Source: an uncultured Burkholderiales bacterium
GTDB lineage: Bacteria; Pseudomonadota; Gammaproteobacteria; Burkholderiales; Burkholderiaceae_C
DNA length: 64,000 bases
Direction: 5' to 3'
NCBI GenBank assembly: GCA_943908475.1
Contig: CALTTG010000008.1
Location: 27,926-91,925 of the forward strand
Position 1 is the stretch's first letter. Every line of letters starts with the position of its first letter. The notes below the pieces were generated by a model. That model was not told the origin of the DNA and searched no databases. It saw only the letters and a list, made by a program, of their open reading frames with translations. Positions 52,541 through 59,746 of the stretch are shown piece by piece. Made by a program: the position numbers and the translations under genes.

Positions 52541-54189
52541 GGACGTTCGCGAACCATGCGTCCGTCACCCGAGGTCAGGCAACGGCCCTGACCATCTTGC
52601 AGGCAGGCGGCGAGTTCGAGCTTTTGTGGCGTGCTGAATGGACCCACATAGCCATCGGCATCGGTGGACTGGATGCGAACCCACCATCGCCCACCTGCTT
52701 GGGGCCTCGGCAACGAGGCTTGCGCCTCGGCGGTTCGCAAGGTGTTGACCTGCTGGGTGAACTCACGGTCGCGCGCCATCTGGAAAAGATGGGTCTGTCC
52801 AGGCTCGGCGGGCCACGCGAAGTCCAGTGTGGTTTCGCTGATCGCGGGCATGGGCACGTCTGCGGGCGGTGGCAGCTTTTGGAACGTCTGCACATCACCC
52901 CACGGCCCTTGTCGGCCTGAGGCAGTGATGCTGGCCAGCCTCCAGCGCCACGAGCCGTCCGCGAGGCGAAGGGTGTGTTGTGCTGAACGAAGGGTGATGT
53001 CGAGCTCGGGTGTCGCCCAGTCCGCTTGCCGAGTCATTTGCAGGCGGTAACTCGCACTGTCGGCGGGTTCGGTCCACTGCAGGGTGAGGTCCAGGCCTCG
53101 GTGCTTCCCGCGTGGCGGGGGGGACACGGTTTGGGGGGGCTCGGGGCGAGCCTGCAGCACCAGCGTGCGGGTGGCGTCTGGCCCCTCCAGCCCCACTGCG
53201 TTGCCCACGCGAACCCGCAGATGGTAGGTGCCATCTTCCAGGCCTGACAAGCGCAGCTCGGGCGTCGGCGAAGTCACTTCGCCCCGAACCTGCTGGAACT
53301 GCTCGTCCAGTGCCACTTGGGCTCGGTAGGACACCGCACCCGGCACGGCGGGGACATTCAGGCGCACCAGAGGGCGTTCGTGCAAGGCGGTCAGTCCACT
53401 CAAATCGGGGGGGGGAGGCAGGGGGCTTGGTGGGGCGACCTGTTGTGCCGAGTCCACCAATGTCCCTTGACCCGCCTGAAGACTCACGCCCGGGGCGTGC
53501 GCTCGACCCTTGACGTCCACCCGGCCTGTGAGCACCTCACCCCGGCTGGTGGCGGTGTCCCCGTCGGCGGAGACTCGGAAGTCGGTGCCTCTGACGCCCA
53601 GCGTGGCCTGTGGCGTTTTGATCTGGAACCGGGGTTCGCCCCCTGTCACGTGGGCCACGGCCGCTTCGACGCGCCCTTTGATGACCTCCAGCAGGCTGGC
53701 GAAGAACCCTGGGGCCTCGTAGTGACGTGTGTCGTTGAGCTTGACCTGGCTGTCAGACTGGATGCGGAGCATCGATCCGTCGGCCAGTTTGACGGTGACA
53801 TAGCCATTGCTGGCGGTGCGAATGTCGCTGCCCGGTGCCCAAGGCATGCCGGCGACCACAGGCAGGGCCTTGCCGCCCTGGTGGAGGGTGGCTTGCCCAG
53901 CCACATCCAGCACTTGGGCCGGTGCTGGTGTGGCCCGCAGCAACTTCACCGGCATCTGGATGCGCTGACCCACGGGAATGCGTCGCGGGTCTCGGATCTG
54001 GTTGATCTGCTGAAGCTGTCGCCAGTCATCAGGGCGGGCCAGATACCGTTGTCCCAGGGTGATCAGGGTGTCGCCGGGCTGAGCGTGGTAGACGTGGATG
54101 TCCGGCGCCGCCAGCACTGGGCCCGCGAGAGCCAGCAAACAGAAGGTGCGGGTGAGGTCACTCACGCGGCGGAAACGGAGGGCTTGCAT
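52537..54189 (-). CDS. LysM-FecR domain periplasmic protein
   Basis: The 550-residue protein has a signal peptide ending in GPVLAAPD (about residue 28), a LysM domain (about 32-80; HAQPGDTLITLGQRYL) that binds peptidoglycan, a FecR domain (about 100-235; WAPGSDIRTASNGYVTVKLADGS with ATLGVRGTDFRV) and two or more fibronectin type III-like beta repeats in the C-terminal half (about 270-535). FecR proteins transmit periplasmic signals to partners. Translational coupling with the CHASE2 kinase implies it feeds the kinase input (inference). Confidence 0.85.
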   Translation of the reverse strand: MQALRFRRVSDLTRTFCLLALAGPVLAAPDIHVYHAQPGDTLITLGQRYLARPDDWRQLQQINQIRDPRRIPVGQRIQMPVKLLRATPAPAQVLDVAGQATLHQGGKALPVVAGMPWAPGSDIRTASNGYVTVKLADGSMLRIQSDSQVKLNDTRHYEAPGFFASLLEVIKGRVEAAVAHVTGGEPRFQIKTPQATLGVRGTDFRVSADGDTATSRGEVLTGRVDVKGRAHAPGVSLQAGQGTLVDSAQQVAPPSPLPPPPDLSGLTALHERPLVRLNVPAVPGAVSYRAQVALDEQFQQVRGEVTSPTPELRLSGLEDGTYHLRVRVGNAVGLEGPDATRTLVLQARPEPPQTVSPPPRGKHRGLDLTLQWTEPADSASYRLQMTRQADWATPELDITLRSAQHTLRLADGSWRWRLASITASGRQGPWGDVQTFQKLPPPADVPMPAISETTLDFAWPAEPGQTHLFQMARDREFTQQVNTLRTAEAQASLPRPQAGGRWWVRIQSTDADGYVGPFSTPQKLELAACLQDGQGRCLTSGDGRMVRERP

Positions 54190-54201
54190 CAGAACGCGAC
54201 C

Positions 54202-54963
54202 TCATGCCGGGTTGTCCAGTTCGATGAATTCATGCGCAATGCCGAAGTGATCCGCGACGGCTTGGCCCAGGGCAGGGGCACCGTACCGTTCACTGGCGTG
54301 GTGCCCGCAAGCCATGAAGGCCACCCCGGTTTCTCGGGCCAAATGTGCCTGGGGCTCAGAGATTTCTCCGGTCAGGAACAGGTCGGCGCCAGCGGCAATG
54401 GCAGACTCGAAATGCGATTGTGCCCCACCGCTGCACCACGCGATTCGCCTCAATGGGCGACCATCCCCCTTGATGGCAATGGCCTGTCGTCGCATGGTCC
54501 GCTCGATGTGCGTGACCCACCCCGCCACATCCAGGCCGAGGGAGCTGGTGCCGATGAAGCCCAGGTTTTGGTCCCCAAACCGCGCGTCGGCTTGCAAGCC
54601 CAGTGTCCGCCCCCATTGGGCGTTGTTGCCCAGGCTGTCGTGGGCGTCCAGGGGCAAGTGGTAGGCCAACAGGTTGAGGTCATGCGCCAGCAAGGTGGCC
54701 AGGCGCTTTTTCATCCAACCCACCACGCGGCCATCCTGGCCTCGCCAAAACAGCCCGTGATGCACCAGCAGGGCATCGGCGCCCGCCGCAATCGCGGCAT
54801 CAATCATGGCCTGGCTGGCAGTGACCCCACTGACGATCTTGCGAATCTCGCGTTTGCCCTCCACTTGCAAACCATTCGGCCCATAATCCTTGAACCTTCC
54901 AGCCTCCAGGCGTTCGTCCAGATGGCGGGTCAACAGGTCACGGTCGATCGTCGCTTTGGTCAT
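54202..54963 (-). CDS. Nif3-like dinuclear metal centre protein
   Basis: The 253-residue protein of the Nif3/YbgI (DUF34) family has metal-binding histidines in LLVHHGLFWRG and AYHLPLDAH, and C-terminal ligands in GEISEPQ and GHHASERYG. Members form hexameric toroids and one homologue has GTP cyclohydrolase I-related activity, but the physiological role is unsettled. It is divergent from the protease gene with 14 bases between starts, the gene order common in Burkholderiales, though here the pair sits beside the inverted tat-his block. Confidence 0.9.
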   Translation of the reverse strand: MTKATIDRDLLTRHLDERLEAGRFKDYGPNGLQVEGKREIRKIVSGVTASQAMIDAAIAAGADALLVHHGLFWRGQDGRVVGWMKKRLATLLAHDLNLLAYHLPLDAHDSLGNNAQWGRTLGLQADARFGDQNLGFIGTSSLGLDVAGWVTHIERTMRRQAIAIKGDGRPLRRIAWCSGGAQSHFESAIAAGADLFLTGEISEPQAHLARETGVAFMACGHHASERYGAPALGQAVADHFGIAHEFIELDNPA

Positions 54964-54977
54964 TCCTGATTCCTTGC

Positions 54978-56159
54978 ATGCGCAAACTCTGGCTCATTTT
55001 CTCGCAAGCGGTCACTGTGTCAGTGGCTGTCGTGTTTGTGGTCTCCACGCTCAAGCCCCAGTGGATGCCGGCGCTCACGCGCCCCGCGGCGGCCACGGTG
55101 ACGCTCGGGGCGCCACCGTCCAGCGGCGTGAAGGTCTCCCGAGGGCAGCAAGCATCGGCCATTGGCTTCAGTGAGGCGGCCAAAAAGGCCTCGCCCACCG
55201 TCGTCAGCGTGGTCACCAGCAAAGTGCCCAGTCGCCAGCAGGCGCAGCGCAACGACCCCTGGTTCCGGTACTTTTTCGGCGAACAAGACGGCAGCGCGCC
55301 CCAATCTGGCGTGGGCTCCGGGGTGATCGTCTCCCAAGATGGTTATGTGCTGACCAACAACCACGTGATCGACCGCATGGACGACATCGAGGTCATCTTG
55401 TCCGATGGACGAAAGGCCAAGGCCCAAGTCATCGGCACCGACCCCGACACCGACCTGGCCGTGCTCAAGATCGACCTCGACAAGCTGCCGGTCGTGACCT
55501 TCGGCGATTCCGACTCGCTGGCCGTGGGCGATGCGGTGCTGGCCATCGGCAACCCGTTCGGCGTGGGGCAGACCGTCACCTCCGGCATCGTCAGTGCGCT
55601 GGGGCGAAACCAGCTGGGCATCAACACCTTCGAGAACTTCATCCAGACCGATGCTGCCATCAACCCTGGCAACTCGGGCGGCGCGCTGGTGGACGCAGGC
55701 GGCGCGCTGATGGGCATCAACACCGCGATTTATTCCCGATCGGGGGGCAACATGGGCATTGGCTTTGCCATCCCGGTGTCGACCGCACGGCAGGTGATGG
55801 AAAGCCTGATCAAGTCGGGGCAGGTCACCCGGGGCTGGATTGGCGTGGAGCCGCGCGACCTCACCCCCGAGGTCGCCGAGACCTTCAACATCCCCGTCAA
55901 AGAGGGGGTGTTGATCACCGGCGTGCTGCACAACGGTCCAGCGGCGCAAGGCGGCATCAAACCCGGTGACGTCGTGCTCAAAGTGGGCTCGGCTTCCGTG
56001 ATCACCACGGCACAGCTCCTCAATGCCGTCGCCGCATTGACGCCGGGTCAGCCCGCGCAAATCCAAGTGCAGCGAGGCAAAGACGTGGTGTCGGTCACCG
56101 TGACGGCCGCGCAGCGGCCCCGCAGTGTCAGCCGAGGCCTGCCGGAAGACGAGGAGTGA
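54978..56159 (+). CDS. DegS/DegQ-like S1C periplasmic serine protease
   Basis: The 393-residue protease has an N-terminal membrane anchor (about residues 6-24) and the trypsin-like triad His129 (NNHVI), Asp159 (DTDLAVLK) and Ser233 (GNSGGAL), then one PDZ domain (about 280-380). A single PDZ and a retained anchor resemble DegS, while the LTNNHVID region is shared with DegQ. It handles misfolded envelope proteins or triggers the envelope stress response; E. coli-like RseA is not near. A terminator at its 3' end overlaps the tatC stop. Confidence 0.88.
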   Translation: MRKLWLIFSQAVTVSVAVVFVVSTLKPQWMPALTRPAAATVTLGAPPSSGVKVSRGQQASAIGFSEAAKKASPTVVSVVTSKVPSRQQAQRNDPWFRYFFGEQDGSAPQSGVGSGVIVSQDGYVLTNNHVIDRMDDIEVILSDGRKAKAQVIGTDPDTDLAVLKIDLDKLPVVTFGDSDSLAVGDAVLAIGNPFGVGQTVTSGIVSALGRNQLGINTFENFIQTDAAINPGNSGGALVDAGGALMGINTAIYSRSGGNMGIGFAIPVSTARQVMESLIKSGQVTRGWIGVEPRDLTPEVAETFNIPVKEGVLITGVLHNGPAAQGGIKPGDVVLKVGSASVITTAQLLNAVAALTPGQPAQIQVQRGKDVVSVTVTAAQRPRSVSRGLPEDEE

Positions 56160-56176
56160 GGCAATCAGCGGCCGAG

Positions 56177-56198
56177 CCGATCAGACCTGATCGGTTTT
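56177..56198 (+). terminator. Terminator between the protease gene and tatC
   Basis: A perfect 8-base stem CCGATCAG/CTGATCGG with two bases between is followed by TTTT on the plus strand. It overlaps the tatC stop codon (56181-56183 on the minus strand). The four Ts make it a modest rho-independent signal for the plus-strand protease. Confidence 0.7.
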
Positions 56199-56972
56199 GG
56201 CGCTTTCCTCGGTGGCCGGCGTGGTGGCTGGCGCACTGAACTTCGCCGCCAAGATGCCCACCTCGTAGAGGATGCACATGGGGATGGCGAGGGCCAGTTG
56301 CGACACCACATCTGGCGGGGTCACCACCGCTGCAATGACGAAGGCGCCGACGATGAAGTAGCCACGAAACTCCCGCAGCTTCTCGATCGACACAATGCCC
56401 ATTCGGGCCAAGATCACCACCACCACGGGCACTTCGAACGAGGCGCCGAACGCGAGGAACATGTTGATCACGAAGCTCAGGTAGGACTCGATGTCAGGTG
56501 CTGCCGTGATGCTTTTCGGGGCGAACTGCTGGATGAACGCGAAGACCTTGCCAAACACGAAGAAGTAGCAAAACGCCATGCCACTGAAGAACAGCAAGGT
56601 GCTCGAAGCCACCAGCGGCAAGATGAGCTTTTTTTCGTGGTTGTAGAGGCCGGGGGCAACGAACGCCCACACTTGCCACAGCACCACCGGCAGCGCCAAC
56701 AAGAAGGCAGTGAGCATCGTGATCTTCACCGGCACCATGAACGGGGAGATCACGCTCGTGGCGATCATGGTGGAGCCTGCGGGCAGGGTGGCGACCAAGG
56801 GCGCTGCCAACAAATCGTACAGGCCCGCTGGGCCGGGGTAGATCGCCAGGGCGATGAAGCACACACCGATGGCGATCAGGGCGCGAATGAGCCGATCGCG
56901 CAACTCGATCAGGTGGCTGACAAAGGGCTGTTCGGTGCCCTGCAACTCGTCGGGACGTGGGTCTTGGCTCAC
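56181..56972 (-). CDS. tatC: Sec-independent protein translocase TatC
   Basis: The 263-residue TatC has six membrane helices and forms, with TatB, the receptor for twin-arginine signal peptides. The conserved N-terminal LIELRDRLIRALIAI is present, with the acidic FVSHLIELRDRL region that contacts the signal. It is the last gene of tatA-tatB-tatC on the minus strand, 22 bases after tatB. Confidence 0.95.
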   Translation of the reverse strand: MSQDPRPDELQGTEQPFVSHLIELRDRLIRALIAIGVCFIALAIYPGPAGLYDLLAAPLVATLPAGSTMIATSVISPFMVPVKITMLTAFLLALPVVLWQVWAFVAPGLYNHEKKLILPLVASSTLLFFSGMAFCYFFVFGKVFAFIQQFAPKSITAAPDIESYLSFVINMFLAFGASFEVPVVVVILARMGIVSIEKLREFRGYFIVGAFVIAAVVTPPDVVSQLALAIPMCILYEVGILAAKFSAPATTPATEESAKTDQV

Positions 56973-56994
56973 AAAAGGCGATCAGAGGAAAGGG

Positions 56995-57465
56995 TCAACG
57001 GCCCACCGAGGGAGGGCGGAAACGTGCCACGCGAGCAGCACCCGATTGCACGTGTCGCCTCACGCCGTGACGTTGTTTGTACCAAAGCGGCGTGGCCCCG
57101 CGCTTGAGTCGGAAGTTTTTTCGCGGCGGGGTGTAGTGGCTGTCGGCGTAGCTCGGGCTGTACAGGCTGCTGGGGTGTGCCTCATCGTGAGTGTCGTGGT
57201 TCAGCGCCGAGCTGGCGGCCGATTCGACGTCCTGCATCGACTGGTTGAACTCCTGGGCCGTGGTCTGAAGGCCTGCTTTCATCTTCTGGAGTTCTTCCAG
57301 TTCGATGGAACGGTTGACCTCAGATTGCACTTGCGACACATAACGCTGTGCCTTGCCCACCAGGGCGCCCACGGTGCGCGCCACCCGGGGCAGACGCTCC
57401 GGGCCGATCACGATCAGGGCCACCGCGCCAATGATGGCGAGCTTGTCGATGCCAAAGTCGATCAC
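56995..57465 (-). CDS. tatB: Sec-independent protein translocase TatB
   Basis: The 156-residue TatB has an N-terminal membrane helix with the characteristic FGIDKLAIIGAVALIVIGPERLPRV, a hinge, and an amphipathic helix (about residues 30-75) typical of TatB rather than TatA. The C-terminal half is polar and variable. It is 25 bases after tatA and translated towards tatC. Confidence 0.94.
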   Translation of the reverse strand: MIDFGIDKLAIIGAVALIVIGPERLPRVARTVGALVGKAQRYVSQVQSEVNRSIELEELQKMKAGLQTTAQEFNQSMQDVESAASSALNHDTHDEAHPSSLYSPSYADSHYTPPRKNFRLKRGATPLWYKQRHGVRRHVQSGAARVARFRPPSVGR

Positions 57466-57490
57466 TGGAAAACGGTCCTGCTCAAAGGGA

Positions 57491-57694
57491 TCAGGACTTG
57501 TTCTTCACATCGACGTCGATCACGTCGGTCTTGGCCTGTGCCGACGCGTCGGGCTGGCCCTCTTTCATGCCGTCCTTGAACCCTTTGACGGCGGCGCCCA
57601 GGTCGGTGCCCACGTTCTTGAGCTTCTTGGTGCCGAACACCATCACCACGATCACCAGCACGATCAGCCAGTGCCAAATGCTCAACGATCCCAT
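57491..57694 (-). CDS. tatA: Sec-independent protein translocase TatA
   Basis: The 67-residue pore component has the short N-terminal helix IWHWLIVLVIVVMVFGTKKL and the FGTKKLKNVGTDLG hinge, then an amphipathic helix. The start at 57694 is preceded by GAGGAG and gives the family N-terminus; an in-frame start at 57730 would add 12 residues. The 148 bases between it and hisE are non-coding and may hold the tat promoter. No HIT-family gene, often found here in relatives, is present. Confidence 0.95.
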   Translation of the reverse strand: MGSLSIWHWLIVLVIVVMVFGTKKLKNVGTDLGAAVKGFKDGMKEGQPDASAQAKTDVIDVDVKNKS

Positions 57695-57842
57695 CTTCCA
57701 CTCCTCAGGGGTCTGACACGACCCTCGCAACTACAGGTTGATTTTCAACACACCCAGCGGGTGAGGCATTGCACCAAGCAAGTGCCATGCCCCATCGTCA
57801 TTGTCCACACAAATGTGACAGCGTGGTGGCGCTTTCAAAACT

Positions 57843-58217
57843 TCACGCCTGGGGCTTGTTCTTTCGCATGGCGAACTCTTCCAAGCCCGACAACCCCTCA
57901 CGCCGAGCCAACTCGCCCACGACATCCGAAGGGTGCAGCCCCAGGTGCGACATGGCCACCATCGAGTGAAACCACAAGTCTGCCATCTCGCCCACCAGGG
58001 CTTTGCGGGATGCTTCCGAAGGTGCCGCCGCATGGTCTTTGCCGGCCATCACGGTTTCCACGGCTTCTTCGCCGACTTTTTTGAGCACCGTGTCGGTGCC
58101 CTTGTGGAACAGTCGGGCCACATAGCTCTGGTCGGGGTCACCGCCCTTGCGGGACTCGATGACCTCGGCCAGTCGGGTCAAGACGTCCAAGGGGCTGAGG
58201 ACTTGTTCGTTGCTCAT
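57843..58217 (-). CDS. hisE: Phosphoribosyl-ATP diphosphatase
   Basis: The 124-residue all-alpha enzyme hydrolyses PR-ATP to PR-AMP in histidine synthesis. The MazG-like metal-binding motif KKVGEEAVETVMAGK is clear. The start at 58217 overlaps the hisI stop by 4 bases (ATGA). hisI-hisE-tatABC follow the usual betaproteobacterial order but are inverted relative to hisF. Confidence 0.94.
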   Translation of the reverse strand: MSNEQVLSPLDVLTRLAEVIESRKGGDPDQSYVARLFHKGTDTVLKKVGEEAVETVMAGKDHAAAPSEASRKALVGEMADLWFHSMVAMSHLGLHPSDVVGELARREGLSGLEEFAMRKNKPQA

Positions 58218-58603
58218 TGGTAGATGCTCTTGGGGTCTTTCAGGACCGGGTCCACGCTGACCCACTGCCCCTGTTCGTGACGCTGGAAGAAACAACTGTG
58301 ACGGCCCGTGTGACAGGCGATGCCAGGTTCATGACCGAGTTGCGTGATCTTCAGCAGCACGACGTCATTGTCGCAGTCGAGCCGGATGTCATGCACCTTC
58401 TGGGTGTGCCCCGATTCTTCGCCTTTGTGCCACAAGCGCTGTCGCGAGCGGCTGTAGTACACCGCTTCGCCCAATTCCGCGGTGCGCTGCAATGCCTCCC
58501 GATTCATCCAGGCAAACATGAGCACGTCACCCGTGCTCGCTTCTTGGGCAATGACAGGGACCAAGCCTTGCTCATCCCAGCGAATTTCATCCAGCCAGTT
58601 CAT
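58214..58603 (-). CDS. hisI: Phosphoribosyl-AMP cyclohydrolase
   Basis: The 129-residue zinc enzyme opens the adenine ring of PR-AMP. Family motifs are FAWMNREALQRT, YYSRSRQRLWHKGEESGHTQ, DCDNDVVLL and the zinc ligands in GIACHTGRHSCFF. It is monofunctional, with HisE as a separate gene. The ATG at 58603 gives a normal N-terminus; it is divergent from pdxA with 56 bases between starts. Confidence 0.95.
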   Translation of the reverse strand: MNWLDEIRWDEQGLVPVIAQEASTGDVLMFAWMNREALQRTAELGEAVYYSRSRQRLWHKGEESGHTQKVHDIRLDCDNDVVLLKITQLGHEPGIACHTGRHSCFFQRHEQGQWVSVDPVLKDPKSIYQ

Positions 58604-58659
58604 GGGGTGGAGTTTACCCCTCGCCCCACTTCGGTGCTGGCTCGCGTGACAATGTCGGC

Positions 58660-59742
58660 ATGAGTGCTCCGACCCCCTTGCTGGCCCTGACCATGGGTGA
58701 CCCTTGCGGCATTGGCCCCGAAATCGTGGCGGCCCAATGGCTGAAGCTGCCGCGTCCGCCAGCCTGGGTGGTGGGGGACCCTGAGGTGATGCGGCGCGCC
58801 ATCGGTGCCTTGGCCCGGGCCCATCCCGCAGCAGCACGCCTGTCGTTGCATGTGTTCGACGGGGACATGCCCACCCGGCAGGCCATCGTCGATTGGATGA
58901 ATGGGTCGTCAGATCCCCACCAGATCCCGATCTGGGCACCCGAGTCATTGCCCTCGGGGCTCGCGGCGTTGCCGTGGGGGCAGGTCAGTGCCCAGGCCGG
59001 CCAGGCGGCGGCGGCCTGCGTCCGGGCTGCGGCCTTGGCCGCCATGCGTGGCATGTCCGATGCCCTGGTCACGGCACCCCTTCACAAAGAAGCCCTGTCC
59101 GCAGCGGGCGAGACCTTCCCGGGCCACACCGAGTTGCTCCAGTCCATGGCCACACCGGAGGGCCAGCCCTTGGTGCCGGTGCGGATGATGCTGGCCAACC
59201 ATGAGTTGCGCACCGTGCTGGTGTCAATCCATGTGTCCTTGCGTCAGGCCCTGGCGGCGGTCACGCGCGAGCAGGTGCTGGAGACCATCCGCATCACCCA
59301 TGACAGCTTGGTGCGCATGGGCATCTCTTGTCCTCGCATCGCGGTCGCCGGGTTGAACCCACATGCGGGGGAGGGCGGCTTGTTTGGCGACGAAGAGCTC
59401 ACCTCGATTGGCCCGGCCATCGCCGATGCGCAAGCGATGGGCATCAACGCCACGGGACCGTGGGCGCCTGACACGGTGTTCATGAGGGCGCGACACGCTC
59501 CCCCTCACGTGGGCGAGTTTGATGTGGTGGTGGCCATGTACCACGACCAGGGGTTGATCCCGGTGAAGTACCTCGGTGTGGCCGATGGCGTCAATGTCAC
59601 GCTGGGCTTGCCCTTGGTGCGCACCAGCCCTGACCATGGCACGGCGTTTGATTTGGCCGGGCGGGGTGTGGCCGATGCGTCCAGCATGACCGAGGCCATG
59701 GCCGTGGCCCTTCAGCTGGTGGGGCATTCACCCCGCGACTGA
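58660..59742 (+). CDS. pdxA: 4-hydroxythreonine-4-phosphate dehydrogenase
   Basis: The 360-residue enzyme oxidises 4-hydroxy-L-threonine phosphate in pyridoxal phosphate synthesis. Conserved regions are TMGDPCGIGPEI at the N-terminus, the metal-binding FPGHTELL, PHAGEGGLFGDEE and AMYHDQGLIPVKYLG, plus VRTSPDHGTAFDLAG. It is divergent from hisI and converges with the DUF1631 gene 4 bases away. Confidence 0.93.
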   Translation: MSAPTPLLALTMGDPCGIGPEIVAAQWLKLPRPPAWVVGDPEVMRRAIGALARAHPAAARLSLHVFDGDMPTRQAIVDWMNGSSDPHQIPIWAPESLPSGLAALPWGQVSAQAGQAAAACVRAAALAAMRGMSDALVTAPLHKEALSAAGETFPGHTELLQSMATPEGQPLVPVRMMLANHELRTVLVSIHVSLRQALAAVTREQVLETIRITHDSLVRMGISCPRIAVAGLNPHAGEGGLFGDEELTSIGPAIADAQAMGINATGPWAPDTVFMRARHAPPHVGEFDVVVAMYHDQGLIPVKYLGVADGVNVTLGLPLVRTSPDHGTAFDLAGRGVADASSMTEAMAVALQLVGHSPRD

Positions 59743-59746
59743 AGGG

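Noticed and set aside
57731..58033. Possible small gene between hisE and tatA, where a HIT protein occurs in relatives
   Set aside because: The frame mostly overlaps hisE antisense or out of frame and has no histidine triad.
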